Source of the DNA: Flavobacteriaceae bacterium | GTDB taxonomy: Bacteria > Bacteroidota > Bacteroidia > Flavobacteriales > Flavobacteriaceae | Assembly (NCBI GenBank): GCA_021648755.1 | Contig: JAKISG010000022.1 | Location: 1 to 40,144, forward strand | DNA: 40,144 nucleotides | Direction: 5' to 3' | Shown: positions 24,504-32,432 of the stretch, piece by piece | How positions within the stretch are numbered: position 1 is the first letter of the stretch | Layout: each line of letters begins with the position of its first letter | The notes under the pieces: generated by a model | The model's database searches: none | Told to the model about the DNA's origin: nothing | Seen by the model: the letters and a program-made list of their open reading frames with translations, nothing else | Made by a program: the position numbers and the translations under genes

Positions 24504-25604
24504 CTAACCCTTCCCGAAAGGAAGGGAATTTATTTGTTTTTTAAATTCTTTATGTGTTATGCTTAGTGGAATATTTACCAAATAATTTTCTGTTTTGGTT
24601 AATGATTTATTTAGAATAGTTATCCATTTTTTCTCTAAATCGTTTGTTGTAATTATTGGCTTATTTTTTTTAGAGAGTGCATTAAACTCATGCCATTTTA
24701 GTTGATTAAAGAAGTAGTTATATTCTGTAAAAACAATTTCAACCGTCATTTTACAAATTGTTTCTAAGTTCAATTTTTCCTTAGAAACTTCTATACAATC
24801 GTTTTTAGAAAGTATGTAATAATTTTTCAATTTCGTTTTTTCTGTCTTTACATTTTCAAATAAATCAAATGGAGAAACTTTTCTTCTCACTTTGCTTATT
24901 CCAAATATTTTACGATGTAAAAACCAATGTATCTTACTAAAAAAAGATTCTTTTTTAAAGATTCTATTTTTTAATTTATTATTACCAACTAAGTTATATC
25001 CATATATTTTAGGATGATTATAGTTTGGATATACTTCATTGTTTTGATTTATTATTGCAATATCATCGGTAATGAATCCAGCATTTTTATGTAAACAAAA
25101 CTCTAATTCTAAAGTTGTTTTTCCAGTTCCGCCAGTCCCTCCTAATAAAATAGATTTTCCGTTTAACGAAAACCCAGAAGCGTGAATTGGCACTAAATCA
25201 TCAAAAAAGAATGTCATCGGGATCAATATATTTTCATGAAATATTTGACCAATATTCTCGACTCTATTAGTAAACTGCATATTTAACCACTTTCTAATTA
25301 CTTTTCTAAAGTAATTTGGAGCAATATGTAACCTAAAATAGATTTTTTTTAATTGATTATTTTTATCAAAAACAAAAGCAACTTCAGTCAATTTATCTTT
25401 AAAACGAATTGCATCTTTATAATAATAATACTGTGAAGGGTTATTGGCAATTAATTTAGAATTAAAAGAAGACCAATTGTCTGTGATTTCTATTTTAGTA
25501 TCTCTTATTTCTGTTTTGTAAACTAACAATTCATCTAATAAAATAGCTTTATAAGGTGAGTTTTTTAAGTTGATTTTTGTAGAAATTCCAAAAAATGAAA
25601 ACAT
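24504..25604 (-). CDS. HPr kinase/PEPCK-like P-loop protein in a glycan operon
   Basis: A 366-residue protein contains a Walker A motif GGTGGTGKTT (about residues 160-170) and an acidic pair in GFITDDIAII about 25 residues later. This arrangement resembles the HprK/PEP-carboxykinase fold of capsule-locus kinases. The N-terminal 140 residues and the C-terminal third match nothing I know. A TTG at 25622 could extend the protein by six residues, but the ATG at 25604 (MFSFFGISTKINLKN) is the more ordinary start. The last codons (SLPFGKG) are encoded by a REP-like hairpin. It is the first gene of an operon with a glycosyltransferase and wecB. Function unknown. Confidence 0.65.
   Translation of the reverse strand: MFSFFGISTKINLKNSPYKAILLDELLVYKTEIRDTKIEITDNWSSFNSKLIANNPSQYYYYKDAIRFKDKLTEVAFVFDKNNQLKKIYFRLHIAPNYFRKVIRKWLNMQFTNRVENIGQIFHENILIPMTFFFDDLVPIHASGFSLNGKSILLGGTGGTGKTTLELEFCLHKNAGFITDDIAIINQNNEVYPNYNHPKIYGYNLVGNNKLKNRIFKKESFFSKIHWFLHRKIFGISKVRRKVSPFDLFENVKTEKTKLKNYYILSKNDCIEVSKEKLNLETICKMTVEIVFTEYNYFFNQLKWHEFNALSKKNKPIITTNDLEKKWITILNKSLTKTENYLVNIPLSITHKEFKKQINSLPFGKG
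24508..24526. repeat. REP-like hairpin overlapping a gene end
   Basis: CCCTTCC (24508-24514), loop CGAAA, GGAAGGG (24520-24526): a perfect 7-bp stem, GC-rich against an AT-rich background. It encodes the C-terminal residues of the HprK-like protein and lies just before the glycosyltransferase ATG at 24499. It resembles short repeats seen in many flavobacterial intergenic regions. Confidence 0.5.
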
Positions 25605-25619
25605 CTTTTTATTTGTTGT

Positions 25620-25645
25620 CAATTCCCGTAAAAACGGAAGTCTGT
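25620..25645. repeat. Degenerate REP-like palindrome
   Basis: TTCCCGTAAAAACGGAA (within 25623-25639) is an imperfect palindrome (CCGT/ACGG core) just upstream of the HprK-like gene. It resembles decayed copies of ATTCCCG...CGGGAAT repeats. With 24508-24526 it brackets the gene. Confidence 0.4.
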
Positions 25646-25695
25646 TCTTAATTATATTTTTGCCTTTGTAGATATAGCAATTAAAACTAATATCT

Positions 25696-25703
25696 TACTT
25701 TTG
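25696..25703 (+). promoter_or_regulatory. Probable -7 element of the plus-strand glycosyltransferase
   Basis: TACTTTTG matches TAnnTTTG and ends 35 bases before the TTG start. A second match, TATTTTTG, lies at 25655-25662. Neither has a -33 TTTG at the expected distance. Confidence 0.35.
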
Positions 25704-25738
25704 TATAAATTATTGCCACAAAAATAAGAAACTCTAAC

Positions 25739-26788
25739 TTGAAACCAGCCAATTTAAAAAAAGAAAATATTTTAGTAACTTATGTTGTTCTTGCAACTTT
25801 TGTAAAAAGAGATATTTTAATATTAGAAAAAGAGTTTCAGGTTACTAAATATCATTTTAACACTGCCAATAAATTTTTATTGCCTTTTGCTTTTTTAAAA
25901 CAGTTTTTTTATCTGTTATTTAATGCTTTTAAATTTAAAAATATGATTATTCAATCCTCTGGATATGTTTCTTTTTTACCTGTAATTTTTGCCAAATTAT
26001 TTAACAAAAAAACGACTATTATTGCTATTGGGACTGATTGTGCAAAATTACCAGAAATTAATTACGGTGCTCATATCAAACCTATTTTATCTTGGTTTAC
26101 TAACTTTTCGTTCAAACACGCTAGTTTAATTTTACCCGTACATAAAAGTTTAGAAAAAAGTACTTACACTTATTTAGATACCAAGTTTCCAAAACAAGGA
26201 ATACGTAATTTTATACCAAATATAAAAACACCAATTGTAGAAATGGTTAATGGTTACGATATCCAAAAATGGCAATTATTAGATTTAAAACGTAACGATA
26301 ATTCTTTTTTAACGGTTTCTTTTGCATTAGATAAAGTGGGTTATTATCGTAAAGGAATTGATTTAATTGTTGCAATGGCAAAACAATTCCCAACTTATAA
26401 TTTTACCATTGTAGGTAAAGTTTTATTGCCAAAAAAATGCCCTGATAATTTAAATTTAATTAAAAATGTACCACAAACAGAACTATTAAAAATTTACAAT
26501 CAACATCAATATTATTTGCAATTATCTATGTTTGAGGGTTTTCCGAATGCATTGTGTGAAGCGATGCTTTGTGGTTGTATTCCGATAGGAAGTAATGTTG
26601 CTGGAATACCTGATATTATTGATGATTCGGGCTATATTTTAAAAAATAAAAATAAAAATGATTTAATTAAATTAATTCATAATCTTTCTAAAAATAAAAT
26701 CACTACTAAAAAAGTTCGCAATCAAATTATGCATAATTTTTCTTTAGAAAGAAGAGAAAAAGAGTTTATTAAAAATTTAAAAAATTAA
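25739..26788 (+). CDS. Glycosyltransferase family 4 protein (TTG start)
   Basis: The 349-residue GT-B protein has NILVTYVVLATFVKRDILIL at its N-terminus and an acceptor-domain segment MIIQSSGYVSFLPVIFAKLF. The donor domain contains YYRKGIDLIVAMAKQFPTYNFTIVGK and the nucleotide-sugar site MFEGFPNALCEAMLCGCIPIGS. No ATG is present before residue 60, so the start is most likely the TTG at 25739; upstream in-frame sequence reaches a stop at 25706. It is divergent from the wecB-glycosyltransferase operon and probably belongs to the same polysaccharide locus. Sugar specificity is unknown. Confidence 0.82.
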   Translation: MKPANLKKENILVTYVVLATFVKRDILILEKEFQVTKYHFNTANKFLLPFAFLKQFFYLLFNAFKFKNMIIQSSGYVSFLPVIFAKLFNKKTTIIAIGTDCAKLPEINYGAHIKPILSWFTNFSFKHASLILPVHKSLEKSTYTYLDTKFPKQGIRNFIPNIKTPIVEMVNGYDIQKWQLLDLKRNDNSFLTVSFALDKVGYYRKGIDLIVAMAKQFPTYNFTIVGKVLLPKKCPDNLNLIKNVPQTELLKIYNQHQYYLQLSMFEGFPNALCEAMLCGCIPIGSNVAGIPDIIDDSGYILKNKNKNDLIKLIHNLSKNKITTKKVRNQIMHNFSLERREKEFIKNLKN

Positions 26789-26841
26789 AAAATTATGATT
26801 ATAGCCAATAAAGCAATTCGTAGTCGTTAGTCGTATAGGTA

Positions 26842-27053
26842 AAAGTGTTTACTTCAATTTCGGCATATGACCTCTAAGTAAAGTGGCTTTATACCTGTTG
26901 AGCCAGGAGATGGTCTATTAAATAGAAGAAAATTAATGAAACTCCACCAAGAGTTGAATTTGTGTTACCGAATTTGGTAAAAGCCTTAAAAATGTATTAA
27001 TACAAATGGAGAAACGGGGAGTAGAAATAGAAAAGCCTTCTTTAAAAAAATAA
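26842..27053 (+). pseudogene. Decayed HxlR-family transcriptional regulator
   Basis: Three pieces in three reading frames together give the C-terminal half of an HxlR winged-helix protein: EPGDGLLNRRKLM (frame starting 26900), TPPRVEFVLP (26941) and VTEFGKSLKNVLIQMEKRG (26964, stop at 27051-27053). The order matches the family pattern 'LKELExDGLI-R-PPRVEYSLTEFGKSL'. A further weak piece (PLSKVALYLL near 26871) follows an in-frame TGA. With at least two frameshifts and one stop within about 200 bases it cannot make a regulator. It sits in the only gap longer than 300 bases in the window (26789-27156); the remaining bases show nothing I recognise. Confidence 0.7.
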
Positions 27054-27156
27054 ATAATGAAGATCATAAAAAAAGAGGTATATTTGGTATCATTTTACTT
27101 CTAAAAAAGCACTTACAAAAAAAATGTTATTGAAATAATTGTTAAAACTGGACGAT

Positions 27157-28212
27157 ATGGCAAGTACATATAATGTATATTTTGAAGAAAAAAAATATAC
27201 TTCATTAAAAGAATATTTAAATAAAACAGTATATTCTTCTATATTTATTTTAGTAGATGAACACACAAAATCACAATGTTTACCTGTTTTTTTAAGTAAA
27301 ATACAAGCAAAAACAGACTATAGAATTATTAGTATTACATCTGGAGAAAAAAATAAAACTTTAGAAACCTGCACTTATGTTTGGCAAAAACTAACCAATT
27401 TTAATGCAGACAGAAAAAGTATTTTAATAAATTTAGGTGGAGGAATGTTAACCGACCTTGGCGGGTTTACAGCGGCTACTTTTAAAAGAGGTATTCGATT
27501 TATTAATGTACCTACTACGCTACTTGGTATGGTTGATGCATCGATTGGAGGGAAAACAGGGATAGACTTTAACTATTTAAAAAATCAAATAGGGCTTTTT
27601 TCTAACCCTGAATTAATAATTATTGATTATTCATACTTAAAAACTTTGCCTAAAAGAGAATTAAACTCTGGAATGGCTGAAATTATTAAATACGCCTTAA
27701 CTTATGACAAATCACTTTGGATTTCTATAATTAACAATCGAGAATTAACAATTAAAAATCTTAAAATTTGGATTTATAAATCTATTGAAATTAAAACTGA
27801 AATTGTAAAAAAAGACCCAACAGAACAAAGTTTACGAAAAATACTAAATTACGGGCATACTATAGGGCATGCTATTGAATCCTATTTTTTAAATGCAACC
27901 CATCTAAAAACACTAACTCACGGTGAAGCAATTGCTATTGGTTTAATTATAGAAACTTATATTTCATTTAAGCAACTTCATTTTCCTGAAAAAGAATTAA
28001 AAGCTCTTAGAGAATTAATACATGTAATTTTTGATAAAGAAAGTCTTTTAAAGTCTTATTATCCTGCCTTTTTTGAATTAATGAAACAAGATAAAAAAAA
28101 TAATAACGGTATCGTATTTTTTACCTTAATGGAAGATATTGCAAAATATAAAATTAACTGCACTGTTGACAAGACTCTAATTGAGGAAGCTATAAATTTT
28201 TACAACGCTTAA
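27157..28212 (+). CDS. aroB: 3-dehydroquinate synthase
   Basis: AroB converts DAHP to 3-dehydroquinate in the shikimate pathway, with NAD+ and a divalent metal. The 351-residue protein has the NAD-binding LGGGMLTDLGGFTAATFKRG, PTTLLGMVDASIGGKTGIDF, and metal ligands in SGMAEIIKY (Glu), LNYGHTIGHAIES (His) and LTHGEAIAIG (His). A TTG at 27139 would add six residues; I chose the ATG at 27157 because MASTYNVYFEEKKY fits the family start. It is 3 bases upstream of tsaE, so the two are probably co-transcribed. Confidence 0.95.
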   Translation: MASTYNVYFEEKKYTSLKEYLNKTVYSSIFILVDEHTKSQCLPVFLSKIQAKTDYRIISITSGEKNKTLETCTYVWQKLTNFNADRKSILINLGGGMLTDLGGFTAATFKRGIRFINVPTTLLGMVDASIGGKTGIDFNYLKNQIGLFSNPELIIIDYSYLKTLPKRELNSGMAEIIKYALTYDKSLWISIINNRELTIKNLKIWIYKSIEIKTEIVKKDPTEQSLRKILNYGHTIGHAIESYFLNATHLKTLTHGEAIAIGLIIETYISFKQLHFPEKELKALRELIHVIFDKESLLKSYYPAFFELMKQDKKNNNGIVFFTLMEDIAKYKINCTVDKTLIEEAINFYNA

Positions 28213-28215
28213 CCT

Positions 28216-28623
28216 ATGATAATTACTTATACTTTAAACGACTTATCTGTTGTTGCAAAAAAAATAATACAACAAGCAAAAAGTAAAATACTATTATTTA
28301 ATGGCGAAATGGGTAGTGGAAAAACGACTTTAATTAAAGAAATTATTAAACAGTTTGGAGTTAATGACAATATAAGTTCACCCACTTTCTCATTGGTAAA
28401 TGAATATCTTTCTAAACAAAATGAACTTATTTATCACTTTGATTTTTATAGAATTGAAGACCAAGAAGAGGCACTAGCAATAGGAATTGAAGATTATTTT
28501 AACAAAAATGCTTGGTGTTTTATTGAATGGCCTAAAAATGCAAAAAATTTACTACCTTTAGACGCTATTGAAATTAATATTTTAATCATTGATGATGGAA
28601 TTAGAAAATTAGAAGTGCGGTAA
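28216..28623 (+). CDS. tsaE: tRNA threonylcarbamoyladenosine synthesis ATPase TsaE
   Basis: TsaE is the ATPase of the TsaBDE complex that makes t6A37 in tRNAs reading ANN codons. The 135-residue protein has P-loop GEMGSGKTT (30-38), the family motif SSPTFSLVNEYL, HFDFYRIEDQEEALAIGIEDYF, and the WCFIEWPKNAKNLLP end. The length is typical. It lies 3 bases after aroB and 66 bases before ald. Confidence 0.95.
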   Translation: MIITYTLNDLSVVAKKIIQQAKSKILLFNGEMGSGKTTLIKEIIKQFGVNDNISSPTFSLVNEYLSKQNELIYHFDFYRIEDQEEALAIGIEDYFNKNAWCFIEWPKNAKNLLPLDAIEINILIIDDGIRKLEVR

Positions 28624-28689
28624 TACTTTAACAATAGAATAGTCTAAGTAAAAATTTCTAAAATAAACTAGAACATAAAACAACTAAAA

Positions 28690-29889
28690 ATGAATGAACA
28701 TTTTAGTCCATTTAGTAAAGAAGAATTAATACCAAACCCCGAAATGCTTGAAATTAAAAAGCAGAAAGATGAGTTATTTATTGGCATACCGAAAGAAACT
28801 TGTTTAGAAGAAAAACGCGTGTGTCTAACACCAGATGCTATTGCAGCACTAACAATTCACGGACACCGTGTTGTTATAGAAAGTGAAGCAGGTAAATTAT
28901 CTAATTTTGATGATGTAGCATATGCTAATGCTGGAGCAAAAATATCGTACAATACAGCGGAAGTTTTTGCAAGTAATATAGTACTTAAAATAGAACCGCC
29001 ATCTTTATCTGAAATTGAAATGATGAATCCAAAAAGTGTTCTTATTTCTGCTTTACAACTAAAAACTCAAAAAAAAGAGTATTTTGAGACACTTGCAAAA
29101 GAGAAAATAACTGCACTAGCTTTTGATTTTATTAAAGACGAACATGACTTATACCCAATCGTAAAGTCCTTGAGCGAAATTGCAGGTATGGCTTCCGTTT
29201 TAATTGCAGCTGAATTAATGAGTAATAGCAATAACGGTAATGGTTTAATTTTAGGTAATATCACAGGTGTCCCTCCAAGTGAAGTCGTTATTTTAGGGGC
29301 AGGAACTGTTGGTGAATTTGCGGCACGAACTGCTTTAGGTCTTGGTGCGTCTATAAAGGTTTTCGACAACTCACTAACCAAGTTAAGAAAGTTGCAACAC
29401 AGTTTAGGGCAACCAATTTATACCTCAACCATACAACCAAAATATATTCAAAAAGCATTAATGCGTTGCGATGTGGTTATTGGTGCAATTAGAGGTAAAA
29501 ATAGGTCGCCAATAGTTGTAACCGAAGCAATGGTAGCGCAAATGAAATCAGGTGCTATAATTGTTGATGTAAGTATTGATAGAGGCGGTTGTTTTGAAAC
29601 ATCAGAAATTACAACACATAGCAAACCAACTTTTTTAAAACACGATATAATTCATTATTGTGTACCAAATATTCCATCGCGATATTCTAGAACAGCAACG
29701 CTATCTATTAGTAACATTCTAACACCATACCTTTTAAATATTGGCGAAGAAGGAGGTATAGAAAATGCTGTTCGATTTGATAAAAGTTTACAAAAAGGAA
29801 TGTACTTTTACCACGGCATTTTAACTAACAAATCTGTTGCAGATTGGTTTAATTTACCATTTAGAGATATTAATTTATTGCTTTTTTAA
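28690..29889 (+). CDS. ald: Alanine dehydrogenase
   Basis: The enzyme interconverts L-alanine and pyruvate plus ammonia with NAD(H). The 399-residue protein has an N-terminal extension of about 30 residues relative to the classic enzyme. IGIPKETCLEEKRVCLTPDA follows, and the NAD-binding site VVILGAGTVGEFAARTALGLG lies near 200-220. The VDVSIDRGGCFETSE segment and HYCVPNIPSRYSRTAT further mark the alanine dehydrogenase family. The extension is usual in flavobacterial members. A DUF4258 protein gene follows after 42 bases. Confidence 0.92.
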   Translation: MNEHFSPFSKEELIPNPEMLEIKKQKDELFIGIPKETCLEEKRVCLTPDAIAALTIHGHRVVIESEAGKLSNFDDVAYANAGAKISYNTAEVFASNIVLKIEPPSLSEIEMMNPKSVLISALQLKTQKKEYFETLAKEKITALAFDFIKDEHDLYPIVKSLSEIAGMASVLIAAELMSNSNNGNGLILGNITGVPPSEVVILGAGTVGEFAARTALGLGASIKVFDNSLTKLRKLQHSLGQPIYTSTIQPKYIQKALMRCDVVIGAIRGKNRSPIVVTEAMVAQMKSGAIIVDVSIDRGGCFETSEITTHSKPTFLKHDIIHYCVPNIPSRYSRTATLSISNILTPYLLNIGEEGGIENAVRFDKSLQKGMYFYHGILTNKSVADWFNLPFRDINLLLF

Positions 29890-29931
29890 CCCTTAAATTG
29901 ATTTTATAAACCAATATTAATACACTATTTA

Positions 29932-30318
29932 ATGAAGATTGACCGCGATTTATTAAAACGATTTAAACTTTTTGGCTCAGGTATGTTTTTAGGAATTTTA
30001 TTATTACTATTCTTTTTTAATGGTAAAAAATCAAAATGCACTTGGTTTCCTAATGAAAAAGCTCTTGCATATATTCGAAATAAGAATATAGAATATGCAC
30101 CAAGTTTAAGAACACAATTAACAATAAAACGGATAGACAGTTCTACTATTAATCAAATTTTGTTAAAAGGAAATATTAATTTTTCTAAAAGTAAACAACG
30201 TCAAAAACCTTGTCAAAAATATTGGATTGATGGTTTTGCTTTAGAAAAAAAGGTAACTTTACATGTTACAGTTTGTGATACTATAGCAACGTTAAGTAAA
30301 TTAGATTTTAGAAAATAA
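29932..30318 (+). CDS. DUF4258 membrane-anchored protein
   Basis: This 128-residue protein has one membrane helix (about 12-29, LFGSGMFLGILLLLFFF) followed by a small soluble domain that matches the DUF4258 pattern: CTWFPNEKALAYIRNK, GNINFSKSKQRQKPCQKYWI, VTLHVTVCDTIATL. Three cysteines in the soluble part are notable. Its function is unknown. It follows ald in the same direction, an order I recall from other flavobacteria. Its last 18 bases overlap the convergent thioredoxin gene end. Confidence 0.75.
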   Translation: MKIDRDLLKRFKLFGSGMFLGILLLLFFFNGKKSKCTWFPNEKALAYIRNKNIEYAPSLRTQLTIKRIDSSTINQILLKGNINFSKSKQRQKPCQKYWIDGFALEKKVTLHVTVCDTIATLSKLDFRK

Positions 30319-30849
30319 GTTTGCTATACCATTAGCATCTGATGGTCTTGGTGCATTTGCATTTACTATATTCCCTTCGGTGTCTATTAATATAAATCTT
30401 GGAATTCCTCTAATATTATAACTTTTAGTAAAAGTGGTATCTTTACCTGCAAATAATTGAATACCAACCATATTTTTAGTAGCAATCATTTTTTTCCACT
30501 TTGCTTTATCTTTATCTTTATCTAAAGAAATACTTACAAAAGCAATATTTTTAGTATGATACTTTTTTTCAATTTTTTGTAAATATGGTATTTCTTTTAC
30601 ACAAGGAGGACACCATGTTGCCCAAACATCTATATAGACATATTTGCCTCTTAAATCGTCTAAAGATGTTTTTGTACCATCATAATTTTCGTAATTAATA
30701 AATTTTGGTGAAAGTTTTTTTGTGTTTTCAGTTATAGAATTTTCTGTAGTATTAACTTCAGTTTTAACCTCTTTTTTTATGCTTGTAATTTTATTTTCAT
30801 CTTTACAAGATATAAATACAATTAATGTCATTATAAATAAGTACTTCAT
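30301..30849 (-). CDS. TlpA/ResA-like lipoprotein thioredoxin
   Basis: A periplasm-facing thiol oxidoreductase of 182 residues. The signal ends in the lipobox FISC (Cys15 lipidated), followed by a Lys/Glu/Thr-rich linker of about 30 residues. The thioredoxin domain has YIDVWATWCPPCVKEIPYLQ with the active site Cys80-Pro-Pro-Cys83, SISLDKDKDKAKW, and the cis-Pro loop NIRGIPRFILID. WCPPC is typical of TlpA/ResA proteins that keep cytochrome or other periplasmic cysteines reduced; the true partner is unknown. Convergent with, and overlapping by 18 bases, the DUF4258 gene. Confidence 0.9.
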   Translation of the reverse strand: MKYLFIMTLIVFISCKDENKITSIKKEVKTEVNTTENSITENTKKLSPKFINYENYDGTKTSLDDLRGKYVYIDVWATWCPPCVKEIPYLQKIEKKYHTKNIAFVSISLDKDKDKAKWKKMIATKNMVGIQLFAGKDTTFTKSYNIRGIPRFILIDTEGNIVNANAPRPSDANGIANLFSKI

Positions 30850-30879
30850 AATTTTCTATTTTTAGTTACTTTAAATAAA

Positions 30880-30911
30880 AACTTTGTCAAAAAAAAATTT
30901 TGACAAAGTTA
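30880..30911 (-). terminator. Terminator of the rpsF-rpsR-rplI operon
   Basis: AACTTTGTCAAAA (30880-30892) pairs with TTTTGACAAAGTT (30898-30910) in a 13-bp perfect hairpin with a short A-rich loop. On the minus strand T-residues follow. It lies about 60 bases after rplI and just upstream of the thioredoxin gene. Confidence 0.85.
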
Positions 30912-30971
30912 CTTTTCTGAAATTTTTAAAAAGCAGTACTAAGCAGATAAAAAACGGAATAAACAAAAACT

Positions 30972-31490
30972 TTACTCTTCTTCTTTAGAAACTGCTACCA
31001 CTTTTTTAGGTGCTGGTTTTGCTTTTGTTTTTTTCTTTTGAGATTCGTCTTCAATTACTTCAAACGGAAAATCAAAAATCACATTTCTATGTAATCTTAT
31101 TTTTGCATTATATTTACCCGTTCTTTTAATTAGACTTCCGGGTAAACTAATGAATTTTTTATCAATTTCAAATCCAGCAGTATCAATTGCTTTAGAAACA
31201 TCTGTATTATTAATTGAACCAAATAGTTTAGTACCAGTACCAACTTTTGCTTTAATTTTAATCTCTAATGCAGTAATTGCTTTTGCCTTTCTATTGGCAT
31301 CTTCAATAGTTTTTTGCTCTTTAAACGCTCTTTGTTTTAAGTTTTCTGTTAAAACTTTTTTTGCTGACAGTGTTGCCAGTTTAGCAAAACCTTGAGGTAT
31401 TAAAAAATTACGACCATAACCGTTTTTTACAGTTACTAAATCATCAGAAAAACCTAAGTTTTCTACGTCTTTTATTAGTATAAGTTCCAT
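30972..31490 (-). CDS. rplI: 50S ribosomal protein L9
   Basis: L9 binds 23S rRNA and helps keep reading frame. The N-terminal domain is unmistakable (MELILIKDVENLGFSDDLVTVKNGYGRNFLIPQG region), followed by the long connecting helix and the C-terminal domain with KLFGSINNTDVSKAI. At 172 residues it is longer than the usual 148. The extra C-terminal tail is Lys/Ala/Pro-rich (KKKTKAKPAPKKVV) and probably disordered, a feature of several Bacteroidota L9 proteins. Last gene of the S6-S18-L9 operon. Confidence 0.97.
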   Translation of the reverse strand: MELILIKDVENLGFSDDLVTVKNGYGRNFLIPQGFAKLATLSAKKVLTENLKQRAFKEQKTIEDANRKAKAITALEIKIKAKVGTGTKLFGSINNTDVSKAIDTAGFEIDKKFISLPGSLIKRTGKYNAKIRLHRNVIFDFPFEVIEDESQKKKTKAKPAPKKVVAVSKEEE

Positions 31491-31505
31491 AAATAAATTT
31501 TATTA

Positions 31506-31811
31506 TTATTTAAGCAAATCGCCAATAAATGGCATTAACGCCAAATGACGTGCTCTTTTAATTGCTTGTGATACTTTACGTTGGTATTTTAATGATGTTC
31601 CGGTTAAACGTCTTGGCAATATTTTACCTTGTTCGTTAACTAAATACATTAAAAAATCTGCGTCCTTATAATCAATATATTTAATGTCATTTTTCTTAAA
31701 ACGACAATATTTTTTCCTTTCTTTAGTGTCAATTTCTAAGGGAGTTAGATATCTAATCTCGCTTTTATTTACACTTTTAGCCTGTTGCTCTATACTTGTA
31801 TTTTCAGCCAT
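31506..31811 (-). CDS. rpsR: 30S ribosomal protein S18
   Basis: The 101-residue S18 has an N-terminal tail rich in polar residues and the conserved core KKYCRFKKNDIKYIDYKD, LPRRLTGTSLKYQRKVSQAI, KRARHLALMPF. It forms a heterodimer with S6 on the 30S platform. It lies 6 bases after rpsF and 15 before rplI. Confidence 0.97.
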   Translation of the reverse strand: MAENTSIEQQAKSVNKSEIRYLTPLEIDTKERKKYCRFKKNDIKYIDYKDADFLMYLVNEQGKILPRRLTGTSLKYQRKVSQAIKRARHLALMPFIGDLLK

Positions 31812-31817
31812 ATTATA

Positions 31818-32186
31818 TTATTTTTTTTCTTTTTTAGCAACTTTTACAGCAGCCTTTTCTTTAACTCTTATCTTTCTTTTTTCAGCCCAAATAGCAGCGT
31901 GTTTATCTAACTTTACAGTTAAGTAACGCATAACACTATCGTCTCTTCTAAATTCTAATTCAAAAGTAGCAATTTCTTCTCCTGGAATATTGAATTCAAA
32001 CAAGTGGTAAAAACCTGTTTTTTTCTTTTGAATATTGTAGGCTAATTTTTTAAGCCCCCAGTCTTCTTTGTACAATATCTCTCCCCCTTTAGAAGTAAGG
32101 TAATCTTCAAACTTTTTTACTGTTTCCTTTACCTGAACATCAGATAAAACGGGATTTAAAATGAAAACAGTTTCGTAATGATTCAT
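31818..32186 (-). CDS. rpsF: 30S ribosomal protein S6
   Basis: The 122-residue S6 has the typical start MNHYETVFILNPVLSD, DWGLKKLAYNIQKKKTGFYH and DDSVMRYLTVKLDKHA, then a Lys-rich tail. It pairs with S18. First gene of the rpsF-rpsR-rplI operon; there is no ssb or priB gene between as in some proteobacteria. In many bacteria the S6-S18 complex represses its own leader; I could not identify that RNA motif here. Confidence 0.97.
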   Translation of the reverse strand: MNHYETVFILNPVLSDVQVKETVKKFEDYLTSKGGEILYKEDWGLKKLAYNIQKKKTGFYHLFEFNIPGEEIATFELEFRRDDSVMRYLTVKLDKHAAIWAEKRKIRVKEKAAVKVAKKEKK

Positions 32187-32220
32187 ATGTTATATTTTTT
32201 AATTATAAATTTTAAGTCTG

Positions 32221-32228
32221 CAAATGTA
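32221..32228 (-). promoter_or_regulatory. Probable -7 element of the rpsF operon
   Basis: The minus strand reads TACATTTG, a full TAnnTTTG match, 34 bases before the rpsF ATG. The -33 element is not clear. Confidence 0.45.
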
Positions 32229-32401
32229 CAATATTTATTTACATTAAAGTTCGGGTTACTTAAAAAAATATTTTTTAATTTTTTTAAAAATAAACACCTT
32301 AAAATCTAATGAATTATAAAATGTAAGGCAAAAAATTAGGTTCAACATCTAACATTAAAAATATAGATACTCCTAAAAAACGGTACAACATTTAATTTTC
32401 T

Positions 32402-32409
32402 TATTTTTG
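32402..32409 (+). promoter_or_regulatory. Probable -7 element of the PLP enzyme gene
   Basis: TATTTTTG matches TAnnTTTG and ends 23 bases before the ATG at 32433. No -33 TTTG at the expected distance. The rest of the 246-base gap (32187-32432) shows no riboswitch that I recognise. Confidence 0.4.
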
Positions 32410-32432
32410 TTTTAAATTAAAAAAATTTAAAA

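Noticed and set aside
25739..25741. TTG start of the plus-strand glycosyltransferase as a sign of a truncated gene
   Set aside because: The protein from the TTG contains a complete N-terminal GT-B strand and an upstream stop at 25706 limits alternatives, so it is probably intact.
26899..26913. GAGCCAGGAGATGG resembles the 3' part of a cobalamin riboswitch
   Set aside because: The other conserved boxes are missing, it is not upstream of a B12-related gene, and the bases are better explained as part of the HxlR relic.
30301..30318. Overlap of the DUF4258 and thioredoxin gene ends as a frameshift or assembly error
   Set aside because: Both proteins end normally for their families; a short convergent overlap is ordinary.
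30972..31040. The C-terminal extension of L9 as a possible fusion
   Set aside because: It is a low-complexity Lys/Ala/Pro tail of a kind common in Bacteroidota ribosomal proteins and not a second domain.
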